From positions 3,348,001-3,412,000 of the forward strand of contig NZ_CP116257.1 of the NCBI RefSeq assembly GCF_027947595.1: a DNA stretch of 64,000 nt, given 5' to 3'. Origin of the DNA: Streptomyces lienomycini (GTDB lineage Bacteria > Actinomycetota > Actinomycetes > Streptomycetales > Streptomycetaceae). Positions 17,101 through 26,077 of the stretch are shown in pieces. The notes under the pieces were generated by a model that saw only the letters and a program-made list of their open reading frames with translations, did no database searches and was not told where the DNA came from. The first letter of the stretch is position 1, and each line of letters starts with the position of its first letter. A program made the position numbers and the translations under genes.

Positions 17101-17350
17101 AAAGGGGACCGCGCCGCGCCGGGACCGCGCCGGACGGCGACCACGTCGTGCCGGAGGGAGATCGCATCGTGCCGGGCGGGGACGGCATGCGCCGCGCCGG
17201 GACCGTGCCGCGCCGGGACGGCACCGCGCCGGACGGCGACCACGCTGTGCCGGAGGGAGATCGCACCCTGCCGGAGGGGAGATCGCGCCGCGTCGGGCGG
17301 GGACAGCACGCGTCGGGCGGGGATAGCACCGCGCCGGGCGGGAACCCGCC
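17101..17350. repeat. Degenerate tandem repeats, about 21-bp unit
   Basis: This stretch, between the rpiR start and a small rightward gene, is built from GCCGG(A/G)-(G/C)GG-type units of about 20-22 bp. Two 43-bp copies (17123-17165 and 17223-17265) differ at only two bases. A 20-bp unit beginning CGTCGGGCGGGGA is repeated directly at 17291-17310 and 17311-17330 with two mismatches. The region has no credible coding content; frames across it simply echo the repeat. The space 17022-17100 holds only the rpiR leader. Confidence 0.75.
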
Positions 17351-17409
17351 GCCACGGAAGAACCCACGGGCACGGAAGAGCCCGCCGACACGGAGCAGGA
17401 GCAGCCGTC

Positions 17410-17583
17410 ATGACCGTCCCGGAAGAGAACCGGCCGAAGACCGACACCACCGACGACGTGCTCGACCAGCGCCGGAGCCGAGGCGAGGAGAACCCGCCCC
17501 GCCCGCCCGGCGGCACCGGCCGGACCCTGCGCGAGGCCCTCGAGGAGGCGCACGTCCGCCCCGACGACTACGACGAGGAGTGA
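17410..17583 (+). CDS. Small acidic protein, 57 aa
   Basis: 57 residues, highly charged and probably disordered (MTVPEENRPKTDTTDDV, then a short helical end LREALEEAHVRPDDYDEE). It resembles the small acidic proteins of unknown function scattered through Streptomyces genomes. GGAGCAGG precedes the ATG. It follows immediately after the degenerate repeat block and meets the kinase gene tail to tail. Function unknown. Confidence 0.55.
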   Translation: MTVPEENRPKTDTTDDVLDQRRSRGEENPPRPPGGTGRTLREALEEAHVRPDDYDEE

Positions 17584-17602
17584 CCGGCGGGGAGCGACCG
17601 CG

Positions 17603-18292
17603 TCACGAAGGAGCCGAGGGCGCGGGACCCCGCGACGCCGGGGGCCGGGCGCGCACCGCCCCCTCCGGCACCACCAGGTCGGCCCGGTGCCGGGTCGCGG
17701 CGACCAGGTCGGCGTTGAGCTGGTCGGGGCCCAGCGCCCAGGCGGCCGCGTCCGCGGGGGACTTGCCGAAGCACTCGTGCCGCGCCACCAGGCGCCGGAT
17801 CCGCTCCGGTTCCGGCGGCCCGCAGAACCACACCTCGTCGAGCCGTGATCGCACCCGCGCCCAGGCCCCGGTCTCCAGCAGCAGGTAGTTGCCCTCCGTC
17901 ACCACCAGCCGTGCGGTGGGCGGCACCGGTACGGCCCCGGCGACCGGCTGCTCCAGCACCCGCTCGAAGCCCGGCGCGTACACGGTCTCGCCGTCCGGCT
18001 CCGCGCGCAGCCGGTCCAGCAGCGCCGCGTACCCGGCCGCGTCGAAGGTGTCCGGCGCCCCCTTGCGGTCCCGGCGGCCGAGCCGGTCCAGTTCGGCGTC
18101 GGCGAGGTGGAAGCCGTCCATCGGCACGTGCGCCACCCACGGCTCGCCCGTGCCGTTCAGCCCCCGCACCAGCTCCTCGGCGAGCGTCGACTTCCCGGCC
18201 CCCGGACCGCCCGCGATGCCCAGGATCGCGCGCCTCCCGCTCTGGGGCAGGCGGCGGGCACGGGCGAGCAGGTCCTCGAACGTCAGCGGCAC
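17603..18292 (-). CDS. P-loop nucleoside/sugar kinase (uridine kinase/PanK-like)
   Basis: 229-residue kinase of the phosphoribulokinase/uridine-kinase/pantothenate-kinase superfamily. Walker A is GGPGAGKST (about 28-36), the acceptor-site motif is HVPMDGFHLAD, and Walker-B/lid elements are LVVTEGNYLLL and ERIRRLVARHECFGKSP. The C-terminal NADLVAATRHRADLVV matches the actinobacterial nucleoside/nucleotide kinase-family proteins often paired with sugar-metabolism genes. It is divergent from the beta-phosphoglucomutase gene with 53 bp between starts, so a sugar role is plausible but not proven. Confidence 0.88.
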   Translation of the reverse strand: MPLTFEDLLARARRLPQSGRRAILGIAGGPGAGKSTLAEELVRGLNGTGEPWVAHVPMDGFHLADAELDRLGRRDRKGAPDTFDAAGYAALLDRLRAEPDGETVYAPGFERVLEQPVAGAVPVPPTARLVVTEGNYLLLETGAWARVRSRLDEVWFCGPPEPERIRRLVARHECFGKSPADAAAWALGPDQLNADLVAATRHRADLVVPEGAVRARPPASRGPAPSAPS

Positions 18293-18345
18293 ACCCCACA
18301 GTGTGTCACCTGATCGGACCCGCCCCGGCGGGGAACTGTGGGGGT

Positions 18346-19086
18346 ATGACGACGCAGCTCGGACTTCCCGACGACATCCAGGCCTGCCTCTTCGACCTCG
18401 ACGGGGTCGTCACCAGGACGGCGGTGGTGCACGCCGCCGCCTGGAAGGCGACCTTCGACGCCTTCCTGCGCGAGCGGGACGGCGCGGACTTCCGTCCCTT
18501 CACCGACTCCGACTACGACCAGTACGTCGACGGCCGCCCCCGCGCCGACGGCGTCCGCTCCTTCCTCGCCTCCCGCGGCATCGAACTGCCCGAGGGCACC
18601 CCCGACGACCCGCCGGACACGCGAAGCGTCAACGGCGTCGGCAACCGCAAGAACGAACTCCTCCTGGAGAAGATCCGCACCGACGGCGTGGAACCCTACG
18701 AGGGCACGCTGCGCTACATCGACGCGGTCCGCGGCGCCGGACTCGCCACCGCGATCGTCTCCTCCAGCGCCAACACCCGCGACGTACTGCACTCCATCGA
18801 CGCCGAGCGGCTGTTCGACGTACGGATCGACGGCGTGGTGGCCAGGGAACGGAAACTGCCGGGCAAACCACATCCCGACACCTTCCTCGCCGCCGCCCGC
18901 GACCTCGGTGTCGAGCCGTCCCGCGCCGCCGTCTTCGAGGACGCCCTGGCCGGCATGGACGCGGGCCGCTCCGGACACTTCGGCTACGTCGTCGGCGTCG
19001 ACCGCGTCGGCCAGACCGACGCCCTCTACGCCCACGGCGCCGACCGCGTCGTCAAGGACCTCGCCGAGCTGGGAGGCCACGCGTGA
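18346..19086 (+). CDS. Beta-phosphoglucomutase-family HAD hydrolase
   Basis: 246-residue HAD enzyme. Motif I is FDLDGVVT with the nucleophile D17 and acid/base D19; motif II is IVSSSANT; motif III Lys is in LPGKPHPD; motif IV is VFEDALAGMDAG. The helical cap carries the family's substrate-contacting segments. With the GH65 enzyme encoded next (its GTG start overlaps this stop by four bases), the natural reaction is beta-glucose-1-phosphate to glucose-6-phosphate. The overlap implies translational coupling and balanced amounts of both enzymes. Confidence 0.92.
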   Translation: MTTQLGLPDDIQACLFDLDGVVTRTAVVHAAAWKATFDAFLRERDGADFRPFTDSDYDQYVDGRPRADGVRSFLASRGIELPEGTPDDPPDTRSVNGVGNRKNELLLEKIRTDGVEPYEGTLRYIDAVRGAGLATAIVSSSANTRDVLHSIDAERLFDVRIDGVVARERKLPGKPHPDTFLAAARDLGVEPSRAAVFEDALAGMDAGRSGHFGYVVGVDRVGQTDALYAHGADRVVKDLAELGGHA

Positions 19087-21467
19087 TCACCAACAGGACG
19101 TACACCGTGGAGCCCTGGCGGGTGCGCGAGACGGCACTCAACCTCGACCTCCTGGCGCAGAGCGAGTCCGTCTTCGCCCTGTCCAACGGGCACGTCGGCT
19201 GGCGCGGCAACCTCGACGAGGGCGAACCGCACGGCCTGCCCGGCAGCTACCTCAACGGCGTCTACGAACTCCACCCGCTGCCCTACGCCGAAGCGGGCTA
19301 CGGCTACCCCGAGTCGGGCCAGACCGTCATCAACGTCACCAACGGCAAGCTGCTGCGGCTGCTGGTCGACGACGAGCCCTTCGACCTGCGCTACGGGCGC
19401 CTGCGCAAGCACGAACGCACCCTGGACTTCCGGCGCGGCGTGCTGGAGCGCAGCTGCGAGTGGACCTCCCCGGCCGGCACGACCGTACGGGTGCGCTCCA
19501 CCCGCCTCGTCTCCCTCACCCAGCGCGCCATCGCCGCCGTGGAGTACGAGGTCGAGCCCGTCGACAGCCGCACCCGGGTGGTCATCCAGTCGGAGCTGGT
19601 CGCCAACGAGAGCCTGCCCTCCGCCGACGGCGACCCGAGGACCGCCAAGGCGCTGCAGTCCCCCCTGGAGCCGGAGGAGGACCTGGCCATGGGGTCGCGG
19701 CTGCGCCTGGTCCACCGCACCCGGCGCAGCGGCCTGCGGGTCGCCGTGGCCGCCGACCACGTCGTCGAGGCCCCCGGGGAGATCACCACCAGCAGCGAGA
19801 GCAACACGGACGTCTCCCGCCTGACCATCACCTCCGTCCTCGACCCGGGCCAGCGGCTGCGGGTGCAGAAGACCGTCGCCCACGGCTGGTCGGGCGCCCG
19901 CTCCCGGCCCGCGATGAGCGACCAGGTCGAGGCCGCGCTGGCCGCCGCCGCACACGGCGGCTGGGACGGAATGGTGGCCGAACAGCGGGCCTACCTCGAC
20001 GACTTCTGGGCCCGCGCGGACGTCGAGGTGCACGGCGACGAGGAGATCCAGCAGGCCGTCCGCTTCGCCCTCTTCCATGTGCTGCAGGCCGGCGCCCGCG
20101 CCGAGCAGCGCGCCATTCCGGCCAAGGGACTGACCGGTTCCGGATATGACGGACACGCCTTCTGGGACACCGAGATGTTCGTGCTGCCCCTGCTGACCTA
20201 CACCGCTCCGGCGGCCGTCGCCGAGGCACTGCGCTGGCGGCAGGCCACCCTGCCCGCCGCCCGGGACCGCGCCGCCCAACTCGGGCTGCGCGGCGCCGCG
20301 TTCCCCTGGCGGACCATCGACGGCTCGGAGGGCTCCGCGTACTGGCCCGCAGGCACCGCCGCCTTCCACGTGGCCGCCGACATCGCGCACGCCGCGGTGC
20401 GCTACACGGCGGCGACCGGCGACACCGCCTTCGAACGCGAGACCGCCCTGGAACTCCTGGTGGAGACGGCCCGGCTGTGGCGCTCGCTGGGCCACCACGA
20501 CCACCACGGCGTCTTCCACATCGACGGCATCACCGGACCCGACGAGTACAGCGCCGTCGTCGACGACAACACGTACACCAACCTCATGGCCCGCTCCAAC
20601 CTCCTCGCCGCCGCCGACGCGTGCGAACGCCACCCGGAGGAGGCCGCCGGGCTCGGCGTGGACGAGGAGGAGAGCGCCGCCTGGCGGGACGCGGCCGAGG
20701 CCGTGCACATCCCGTACAACGAGGAGATCGGCGTCCACGAGCAGCACGCCGGCTTCACCCGCCACCAGCGCTGGGACTTCGCGAACACGGGCGCCGACCA
20801 GTACCCGCTGATGCTGCACTTCCCCTACTTCGACATCTACCGCAAGCAGGTCGTCAAGCAGTCCGACCTCGTGCTGGCCATGTACACCTGCGGCAGCTGG
20901 TTCGACGCCCACTGCGACGACGACCAGATGGCCGCGAACTTCGCCTACTACGAGCCGCTCACCGTGCGGGACTCCTCCCTGTCCGCCTGCTGCCAGGCGG
21001 TCGTCGCCGCGCAGACCGGCCACCTGCGCCTCGCATACGACTACGCCACCGAGGCCGCCCTGATGGACCTCGCGGACCTGGAGCACAACACCCGCGACGG
21101 GCTGCACATCGCCTCGCTCGCCGGTACGTGGATGGCGCTGGTCGCCGGCTTCGGCGGCACCCGGCGGGACGGCGACAGCCTGCGCTTCACGCCCCGCCTG
21201 CCCGAGAAGTTCAGCCGCCTCGCCTTCCGGCTGCAGTTCCGGGGCCGGTGCCTGCGGGTGGAGATCGGCCCCGACAAGGCGACGTACTCGCTGCTGGCCG
21301 GCGACCCCCTGACCATCCACCACCACGGGACCGAGGCGCACGTGAACGGCGACGGGCCCGTCACCCTCGCCATCTCCCCGCCCAAGCGGCGGCCCACCCC
21401 CGAACAGCCGCCGCACCGCCGTCCGGGCGCCGCGGACCGGGCGGGCGGCGGTACGGACGGCGGATGA
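19083..21467 (+). CDS. Glycoside hydrolase family 65 disaccharide phosphorylase
   Basis: 794-residue GH65 protein of normal length: N-terminal beta-sandwich, (alpha/alpha)6 catalytic barrel and C-terminal beta domains. The general acid is E488 in ITGPDEYSAVVDDNTY. The phosphate-binding region KQSDLVLAMYTCG is present, which favours a phosphorylase over a hydrolase. Alpha-linked disaccharides such as maltose, trehalose or kojibiose are the usual substrates, giving beta-glucose-1-phosphate for the upstream mutase. The linkage specificity cannot be read from sequence. A Pro/Arg/Gly-rich tail of about 30 residues is extra to the fold. No transporter lies in the cluster, so the disaccharide may be internal. 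Confidence 0.93.
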   Translation: MITNRTYTVEPWRVRETALNLDLLAQSESVFALSNGHVGWRGNLDEGEPHGLPGSYLNGVYELHPLPYAEAGYGYPESGQTVINVTNGKLLRLLVDDEPFDLRYGRLRKHERTLDFRRGVLERSCEWTSPAGTTVRVRSTRLVSLTQRAIAAVEYEVEPVDSRTRVVIQSELVANESLPSADGDPRTAKALQSPLEPEEDLAMGSRLRLVHRTRRSGLRVAVAADHVVEAPGEITTSSESNTDVSRLTITSVLDPGQRLRVQKTVAHGWSGARSRPAMSDQVEAALAAAAHGGWDGMVAEQRAYLDDFWARADVEVHGDEEIQQAVRFALFHVLQAGARAEQRAIPAKGLTGSGYDGHAFWDTEMFVLPLLTYTAPAAVAEALRWRQATLPAARDRAAQLGLRGAAFPWRTIDGSEGSAYWPAGTAAFHVAADIAHAAVRYTAATGDTAFERETALELLVETARLWRSLGHHDHHGVFHIDGITGPDEYSAVVDDNTYTNLMARSNLLAAADACERHPEEAAGLGVDEEESAAWRDAAEAVHIPYNEEIGVHEQHAGFTRHQRWDFANTGADQYPLMLHFPYFDIYRKQVVKQSDLVLAMYTCGSWFDAHCDDDQMAANFAYYEPLTVRDSSLSACCQAVVAAQTGHLRLAYDYATEAALMDLADLEHNTRDGLHIASLAGTWMALVAGFGGTRRDGDSLRFTPRLPEKFSRLAFRLQFRGRCLRVEIGPDKATYSLLAGDPLTIHHHGTEAHVNGDGPVTLAISPPKRRPTPEQPPHRRPGAADRAGGGTDGG

Positions 21468-21614
21468 GACGACCCGACTGGCCGAGATCCGTCCTGCGTA
21501 CCGGTGGCAACCGCGTTAGTTTGACCTTGGTTTCCGGGTTTCCGGGCTCCCGCCACGGGCGGCAGGAGGTGAGGAACGAGCGGCTCCGCGACGGGCGGGG
21601 GTGAGGGGTGCACG

Positions 21615-23096
21615 ATGGCCGACGGCGCGAACACCATCCTCGTCGGCGGCCGACGGGGCGGCGAGGCGACGCGCGCGTCCGGCGCCCCCCGCGGACTGCG
21701 TGGTGACGCGCCGATCGCCGCGGTGGCCGCCGTCTTCGTCCTGCTCCAACTGGTCCTCGTGCACCCCACGTTGGGGCTCGGCTGGGACGAGATCGTCTAC
21801 ATCAGCCAGGTCACCGCCCACCACCCCGCCGCGTTCTTCAGCGCGCCCCGCTCCCGGGGCGTCTCCCTGCTGGTGGCGCCCGTCGCCTCCTGGTCGTCCT
21901 CCACCGAACTGCTGCGCGTCTACCTCGCCGCCGTCTCGGGTCTGGGCCTGTACCTTGCCCTGCGCGCCTGGAAGGACCTGTTCCCCGTCCGGGTCCTCGC
22001 CACGGCCGGCGCCTTCTTCGCCACCCTGTGGGTGACCCTCTTCTACGGCCCCCAGGCCATGCCCAACTACTGGGTCGCCGTCGGCGCCCTGATCACGGTC
22101 GGCTGCTTCCTGCGGGCCCTGCGCGGGCACCCCGGCCGGGGCGTGCTGTGGGGCGTGGCGGCCGGCGCCGCGCTGATGGCGCTGATGCGGCCCACCGACG
22201 CGGTCTGGGTGTCCGTCCCCCTGCTGGTCCTCGTCCTCGCGCGCCGCCACTGGCCGCTGCTGCTCGCCCTGGCCGGTGGCCTGGCGGCCGGGGGAGGGGA
22301 GTGGGCGATCGAGGCGTACGCCTGGTACGGCGGCCTCGGGGAGCGGCTGGCCCGGGCCTCCGAGATCCAGGGCGGCCTCGGCTGGAACATCGCGGTCGAC
22401 GACCAGATGCGCAGCCTGGGCGGACGAGGTCTGTGCCGCCCGTGCACCGGAGCGATGCCGCACCCCGTCGTCACCCTGTGGTGGCTGCTGCTCCCCGTCG
22501 TCGCCGTCTGCGGCGCCGTCGTCGCGGTCCGGGCCCGGCGAGCCGCCGCGACGCTGGTCCCGCTCGTCTGCGCCGTGACGGCCGCGGCGCCCTACCTGTT
22601 CATGATCGGCTATGCGGCGCCGCGCTTCCTGCAGCCCGCCTACGCCCTGCTCGCCCTCCCGGTCGCCGACGCGCTCTGGCACCTGGCCAGGACAGGGCGC
22701 GACCGGTGGCGTCCGGTGGCCGCGACACTCGTCGCGCTCGCCCTGGTCGGACATCTGGCGGTCCAGGTCTCGGTCCTCGTGGGCACCGTGAACCGCAACG
22801 TCGACAGCCGCGAGGACTGGACCCGCGTCGCGGCCGAACTGCACCGGCTCGGGGTCCGCCCGCCCTGCCTGGTCGCCGAGCACGAGTCCATCCCGATCGG
22901 CTACTACACCGGCTGCTCCTCCGGCAACACCGGCGGCAACAACGAGAACACCACCGCCGCCGAGATCCTGGACACCGCCCGGCGGATCCCGGTCGCGGTC
23001 CTCACCGGTCCCGGCGGCACCCCGCCCGACTACGCCCGCGACTGGGCCCCGCACCGCGTCACCGACCTGGAGATCCGCGTCGCGCCACCGGGTTAG
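21615..23096 (+). CDS. Polytopic membrane protein, GT-C glycosyltransferase-like
   Basis: 493 residues with about ten hydrophobic segments starting near residue 35. After the first helix comes LGLGWDEIVYISQV; an acidic pair in the first extracytoplasmic loop is the hallmark of GT-C enzymes that use polyprenyl-phosphate sugars (PMT/ArnT-like). A soluble C-terminal part (about 400-493) follows the last helix and includes a Gly/Asn-rich run (SSGNTGGNNENT). It probably modifies cell-surface glycans or glycoproteins, but donor and acceptor are unknown. It is not coupled to the GH65 gene; 147 bp separate them, including TTTCCGGG repeated directly. Confidence 0.72.
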   Translation: MADGANTILVGGRRGGEATRASGAPRGLRGDAPIAAVAAVFVLLQLVLVHPTLGLGWDEIVYISQVTAHHPAAFFSAPRSRGVSLLVAPVASWSSSTELLRVYLAAVSGLGLYLALRAWKDLFPVRVLATAGAFFATLWVTLFYGPQAMPNYWVAVGALITVGCFLRALRGHPGRGVLWGVAAGAALMALMRPTDAVWVSVPLLVLVLARRHWPLLLALAGGLAAGGGEWAIEAYAWYGGLGERLARASEIQGGLGWNIAVDDQMRSLGGRGLCRPCTGAMPHPVVTLWWLLLPVVAVCGAVVAVRARRAAATLVPLVCAVTAAAPYLFMIGYAAPRFLQPAYALLALPVADALWHLARTGRDRWRPVAATLVALALVGHLAVQVSVLVGTVNRNVDSREDWTRVAAELHRLGVRPPCLVAEHESIPIGYYTGCSSGNTGGNNENTTAAEILDTARRIPVAVLTGPGGTPPDYARDWAPHRVTDLEIRVAPPG

Positions 23097-23169
23097 AGAT
23101 CGCGTATCGGGAAACGCGAACCGGACAGCGAGACGACCGAGCCGACGCGAGCGCGAGAGGGAGGCAGCG

Positions 23170-23646
23170 ATGGGTACGGACCCGATGGCCGACGACGCCT
23201 ACCAGCCCACCGGTACCAACGAGGAGCAGGAGGACGCCGCGCCCCTCGACCTCCAGGACGCCGTCGACGAACGGACCTACGACGACACCCTCGACGAGGG
23301 CTACTCCCCGCCGGAGAAGCCCCTCGGTGTGACCAAGCACGGCACCACGGCCGCCGAGCAGCACGAGGGCGAGACCCTCGACGAGCGGCTGGCCGAGGAG
23401 GTGCCCGACGTCGAGGCCCCCGACGGGGACGGCGTGGGCGACGAGCCCGGCGGCGAGGGCGAACCCGTGGATCCCGAGGCGGGCACCGAACGTTCGGGGC
23501 GCCTGGTCGCCCCCGACGAGGGCGTCCGCACCGACACGACCAAGGAGACGGTGGCCGAGGACGTCGGCATCGACGGCGGAGCCGCGGGCGCCGAGGAGGC
23601 CGCGGTGCACGTGGTGGAGGACGAGACGGAACTGCCGGAGCCCTGA
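23170..23646 (+). CDS. DUF5709-family acidic protein
   Basis: 158 residues, strongly acidic and probably mostly disordered. The diagnostic stretch is LDEGYSPPEKPLGVTKHGTT followed by AAEQHEGETLDERLAEEVPDV, as in actinobacterial DUF5709 proteins. The end carries a second conserved-looking acidic helix (EEAAVHVVEDETELPEP). GAGGCAG precedes the ATG. Family members are often stress-induced, but their function is unknown. A strong bidirectional terminator follows. Confidence 0.82.
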   Translation: MGTDPMADDAYQPTGTNEEQEDAAPLDLQDAVDERTYDDTLDEGYSPPEKPLGVTKHGTTAAEQHEGETLDERLAEEVPDVEAPDGDGVGDEPGGEGEPVDPEAGTERSGRLVAPDEGVRTDTTKETVAEDVGIDGGAAGAEEAAVHVVEDETELPEP

Positions 23647-23674
23647 GGCGCGGCCGCGGGAGTCGCCGGGACGG

Positions 23675-23723
23675 CGCCGGGAGCCCCGGCCGGACGAGCT
23701 TCGTTCGGCAGGGGCTCCCGGCG
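23675..23723. terminator. Bidirectional terminator hairpin
   Basis: CGCCGGGAGCCCC (23675-23687) and GGGGCTCCCGGCG (23711-23723) form a perfect 13-bp stem with a 23-nt loop between two convergent genes, so it can end transcription from either side. Confidence 0.8.
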
Positions 23724-23724
23724 G

Positions 23725-23946
23725 TCAGGGCAGCAGCTTGTCGAGGGCCGCGGGCCCCTCCTCGGCCAGCTTCCGCCTGGCCCACTCCAGATTCCGCTCG
23801 TTGACGTCCCGGCCGGCGGCCAGGACGAGGTCCTCCGGGGACACCTCCGTGCCGGTGCGGGCGCGGAGCAGGTCGTCCGGAGTGGCGCGGTCGTCCCCCG
23901 CGCGGGCTTCGGAGGGCCGGGAGGCGTCGGGCTGTGACGTCGACAT
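23725..23946 (-). CDS. Small protein, 73 aa
   Basis: 73 residues: a Ser/Asp-rich start, then a helical section (TPDDLLRARTGTEVSPEDLVLAAGRDVNERNL followed by EWARRKLAEEGPAALDKLLP). No known domain. GAGGAG lies 8 bases before the chosen ATG, which I prefer to the in-frame ATG 18 bases upstream. The layout resembles small regulatory or stress-associated Streptomyces proteins. Function unknown. Confidence 0.6.
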   Translation of the reverse strand: MSTSQPDASRPSEARAGDDRATPDDLLRARTGTEVSPEDLVLAAGRDVNERNLEWARRKLAEEGPAALDKLLP

Positions 23947-24022
23947 GATCAGTGCTCCTCGCATCCGGATAGCTGCTTCGGTGCCGTGCTGTTGTCGGTC
24001 CCGAATATCCCGATAACACCAT

Positions 24023-24415
24023 TCAATGCGGAATCGTCCCGCGCATCCCGAGGGCCGGCGGCGCGGGAGTGAGGACGAGCATCGTGACGTCGTCCTGCGC
24101 GTCCGGGCAGAAGCGCACGAGGTCCGCCCAGACCAGGCCCGGGAGCGCGGCGGAATTCTCGTCCGCGAGGGCGCTCAGCCGCTCCGCCAGCGGATAGAAG
24201 GCGCCGTCGGAGTCCCTCGCCTCGACCACGCCGTCGGAGGCGAGGAAGAGCCGGTCGCCGGGGCGCAGCGACACCGTGCGCGCCTCGATGGCCCCCGCGT
24301 CGGCGAGTCCGAGCCCCAGCGGCAGCACCCGCACCCAGCGGGGCGGCGGTGCCCCGCTCAGCCAGCTCCGCCGTTCCTCGCCCCGGCGCGGTGGCCGGAC
24401 GGACACCTTTCGCAC
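24023..24415 (-). pseudogene. C-terminal remnant of a SpoIIE-type PP2C phosphatase
   Basis: 130 codons. Residues 35-120 match the end of a PP2C/SpoIIE domain: LPLGLGLAD, LRPGDRLFLASDGVVEARD (metal-binding DG), FYPLAERL, WADLVRFCPDAQDDVTMLVL. The first half of the domain, with the GDWYD-type metal ligands and the GDVxGHG motif, is missing. An in-frame TAG lies only a few codons upstream of the GTG, and the first 30 residues do not fit the family. Catalysis is not possible without the missing ligands, so this is a truncated relic rather than a working gene. Confidence 0.7.
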
Positions 24416-24814
24416 ACCACCACGCTCCTACGGCTCCGCCCCGCCCGCACGCGGAGAGCCGGGCGGGCGGAGCGGCGCGGCCGGACGGGCGCTCCAGAAG
24501 GCGCCGAGCGTCAGCCGCAAGCCGGCCGGCGCCGTGGCCTGGATGCAGGAGGCGAAGTCGGCCACGTCGTCGAAGGCGAAAGCGCAGCGGCGACGGCCCG
24601 GCCCGTCCCGGCCAACCGTCCCGGCCCGGCCCAAAACCGTCGTCCCTGCTGGTACTTGGGGTGCGTGGCGACGCACCCGGAACGCTTGACCGGTCTTTGA
24701 GGCGTGCTTAATCCGCGGCCCGGGGTGCGGAGCGGTGACAGCCGGATGCCGGTGCCGGATGGCAGGCTGGCACCACCCACGGCGATCGGCGGCGCGGGGT
24801 GCGGTGGAGGCGGC
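24416..24814. other. Gene-poor stretch beside the phosphatase remnant
   Basis: No frame here has a recognisable domain. On the minus strand a short patch (FAFDDVADFASCIQATAPAG) looks protein-like but is embedded in low-complexity Arg/Pro sequence and could not be tied to a family. The area may be decayed remains of the gene that once preceded the phosphatase stump. Confidence 0.35.
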
Positions 24815-25183
24815 ATGGCGTTCGAGGGCGAGGTCTGGCACGTGCGCCGGGCGCGGGACACGGGGGAGAGCGGCGCACAACCGGAGGAGATCGGGGAGAT
24901 CCTGATCGACGACGCCGACTTCCCCTGGCTGTCGGGCCGGTTCCGCGCCGGCCCCGCCTACGGAGCCCTCCACGACCTGTTCGCCCGCGAACTCGCCCTC
25001 GCGGAGGGGGACGACGCCGAGCGCGGGAAGTGGTGGGAGGCGGCCTACGCGGAGATCGAACGGCGGGTGCGGCTGGTGTCCCCCGACGGCCCGGTCGCCG
25101 CGTTCCTGCTGCACATCAGGGGCGACCGGGCGTGGTTCCGGTGGAGCGACGAATCCTCCGGGCCCGCGCGCCCCGAGGGCTGA
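24815..25183 (+). CDS. Protein of unknown function, 122 aa
   Basis: 122 residues, acidic, with alternating hydrophobic and charged segments (ILIDDADFPWLSGRFRAGPA, FARELALAEGDDAERGKWWE, FLLHIRGDRAWFRWS). No recognised domain; aromatic residues are frequent. The ATG has GGAGG upstream, and codon use is typical of this genome, so it is likely real. It meets the Gfo/Idh/MocA gene tail to tail with 6 bp between stops. Confidence 0.62.
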   Translation: MAFEGEVWHVRRARDTGESGAQPEEIGEILIDDADFPWLSGRFRAGPAYGALHDLFARELALAEGDDAERGKWWEAAYAEIERRVRLVSPDGPVAAFLLHIRGDRAWFRWSDESSGPARPEG

Positions 25184-25189
25184 GGGCGC

Positions 25190-26077
25190 TCACCCGCGCC
25201 CGGTCAGCATGCCCTCGGCCGCGGCGAGGACCTCGGTGACCCGCAGTCCGAACGCGGCGTCGCACGCATGCGGGCGGGCGCCGCCCGCGGCGGCGAGCAG
25301 CGCGTCCGCGGCCCGCCGCAGGGCGGGCACCGGCCCCTCCGCGGCCTGCGGAAGCAGCGCGACCCCGGCCCGGCCGCGCAGTTCCACCGCGGCCCCCGCC
25401 GCGGCGGGCGGCGCCGTCAGGCTGAGCGTGAGCGTGCTGGACGCCCCGCCGGTGTGGTCGAGTACCAGGTGGACCGTGTCCCCGGGGCCGGGAGCGGCCG
25501 CCGCCACGCGCCCCACGTCACCGAGGACCGGCAGCAGCACGGACAGGGCGTGCGGCCCCACGTCCCACAGGGCGCCCTTCTCCCGCCGCCACGGGGAGTC
25601 GGCGAACGGGCTGTCGTCCCCGCCGAACACGGCACCCAGCCACTGCGCCCGTGCGGTGAACCAACCGTCCACGGCGGCCTGTTCGGTGATCCACGCCTCG
25701 GTCTCGGGCTGAAACCGGGCGGTGAAGAAGACCACCGAGGCGACGCCCGCCGAGCGCGTCGCCTCCACCACCGCGCGCCCCTGCGTCACCGTCGCCGCGA
25801 GCGGCTTGTCGAGCAGCAGATGGCACCCGGCCCGTGCCGCGCGCACCGCCAGGTCGGCCTGTACGGCCGGGGGCAGCGCCACGGCGACCGCCTCCGTGTC
25901 GGCCAGCAGGGCGTCGACGTCGTCGTAGGCCCGGGTGCCGTGCCGCGCCGCCAACTCCTCGGCGGCGTCGGGGCGGCGGCCCCACACCCCCACGAAGTCC
26001 AGGGCGTCGTGCCCGGCGAGGGCGGGGGCGTGCGCCAGGTCCGCCCAGGGTCCGGTGCCGAGCAGTCCGATGCGCAT
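25190..26077 (-). CDS. Gfo/Idh/MocA-family oxidoreductase
   Basis: 295 residues. The N-terminal Rossmann domain has [16 protein letters not shown] near the start, the dinucleotide-binding acidic region [15 protein letters not shown], and the hallmark catalytic Lys in [12 protein letters not shown] (about residue 95). The C-terminal alpha/beta domain carries [19 protein letters not shown], where the His is typically catalytic. These enzymes oxidise or reduce sugars and inositol derivatives with NAD(P). A short leader with GAGAGGCGACGGG precedes ATG. No sugar genes are adjacent; substrate unknown. Confidence 0.88.
   Translation of the reverse strand: MRIGLLGTGPWADLAHAPALAGHDALDFVGVWGRRPDAAEELAARHGTRAYDDVDALLADTEAVAVALPPAVQADLAVRAARAGCHLLLDKPLAATVTQGRAVVEATRSAGVASVVFFTARFQPETEAWITEQAAVDGWFTARAQWLGAVFGGDDSPFADSPWRREKGALWDVGPHALSVLLPVLGDVGRVAAAAPGPGDTVHLVLDHTGGASSTLTLSLTAPPAAAGAAVELRGRAGVALLPQAAEGPVPALRRAADALLAAAGGARPHACDAAFGLRVTEVLAAAEGMLTGRG

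Noticed and set aside
19026..21416. 796-codon minus-strand frame opposite the GH65 gene
   Set aside because: Low-complexity Gly/Val/Glu composition and no motif; the + strand GH65 frame is fully supported.
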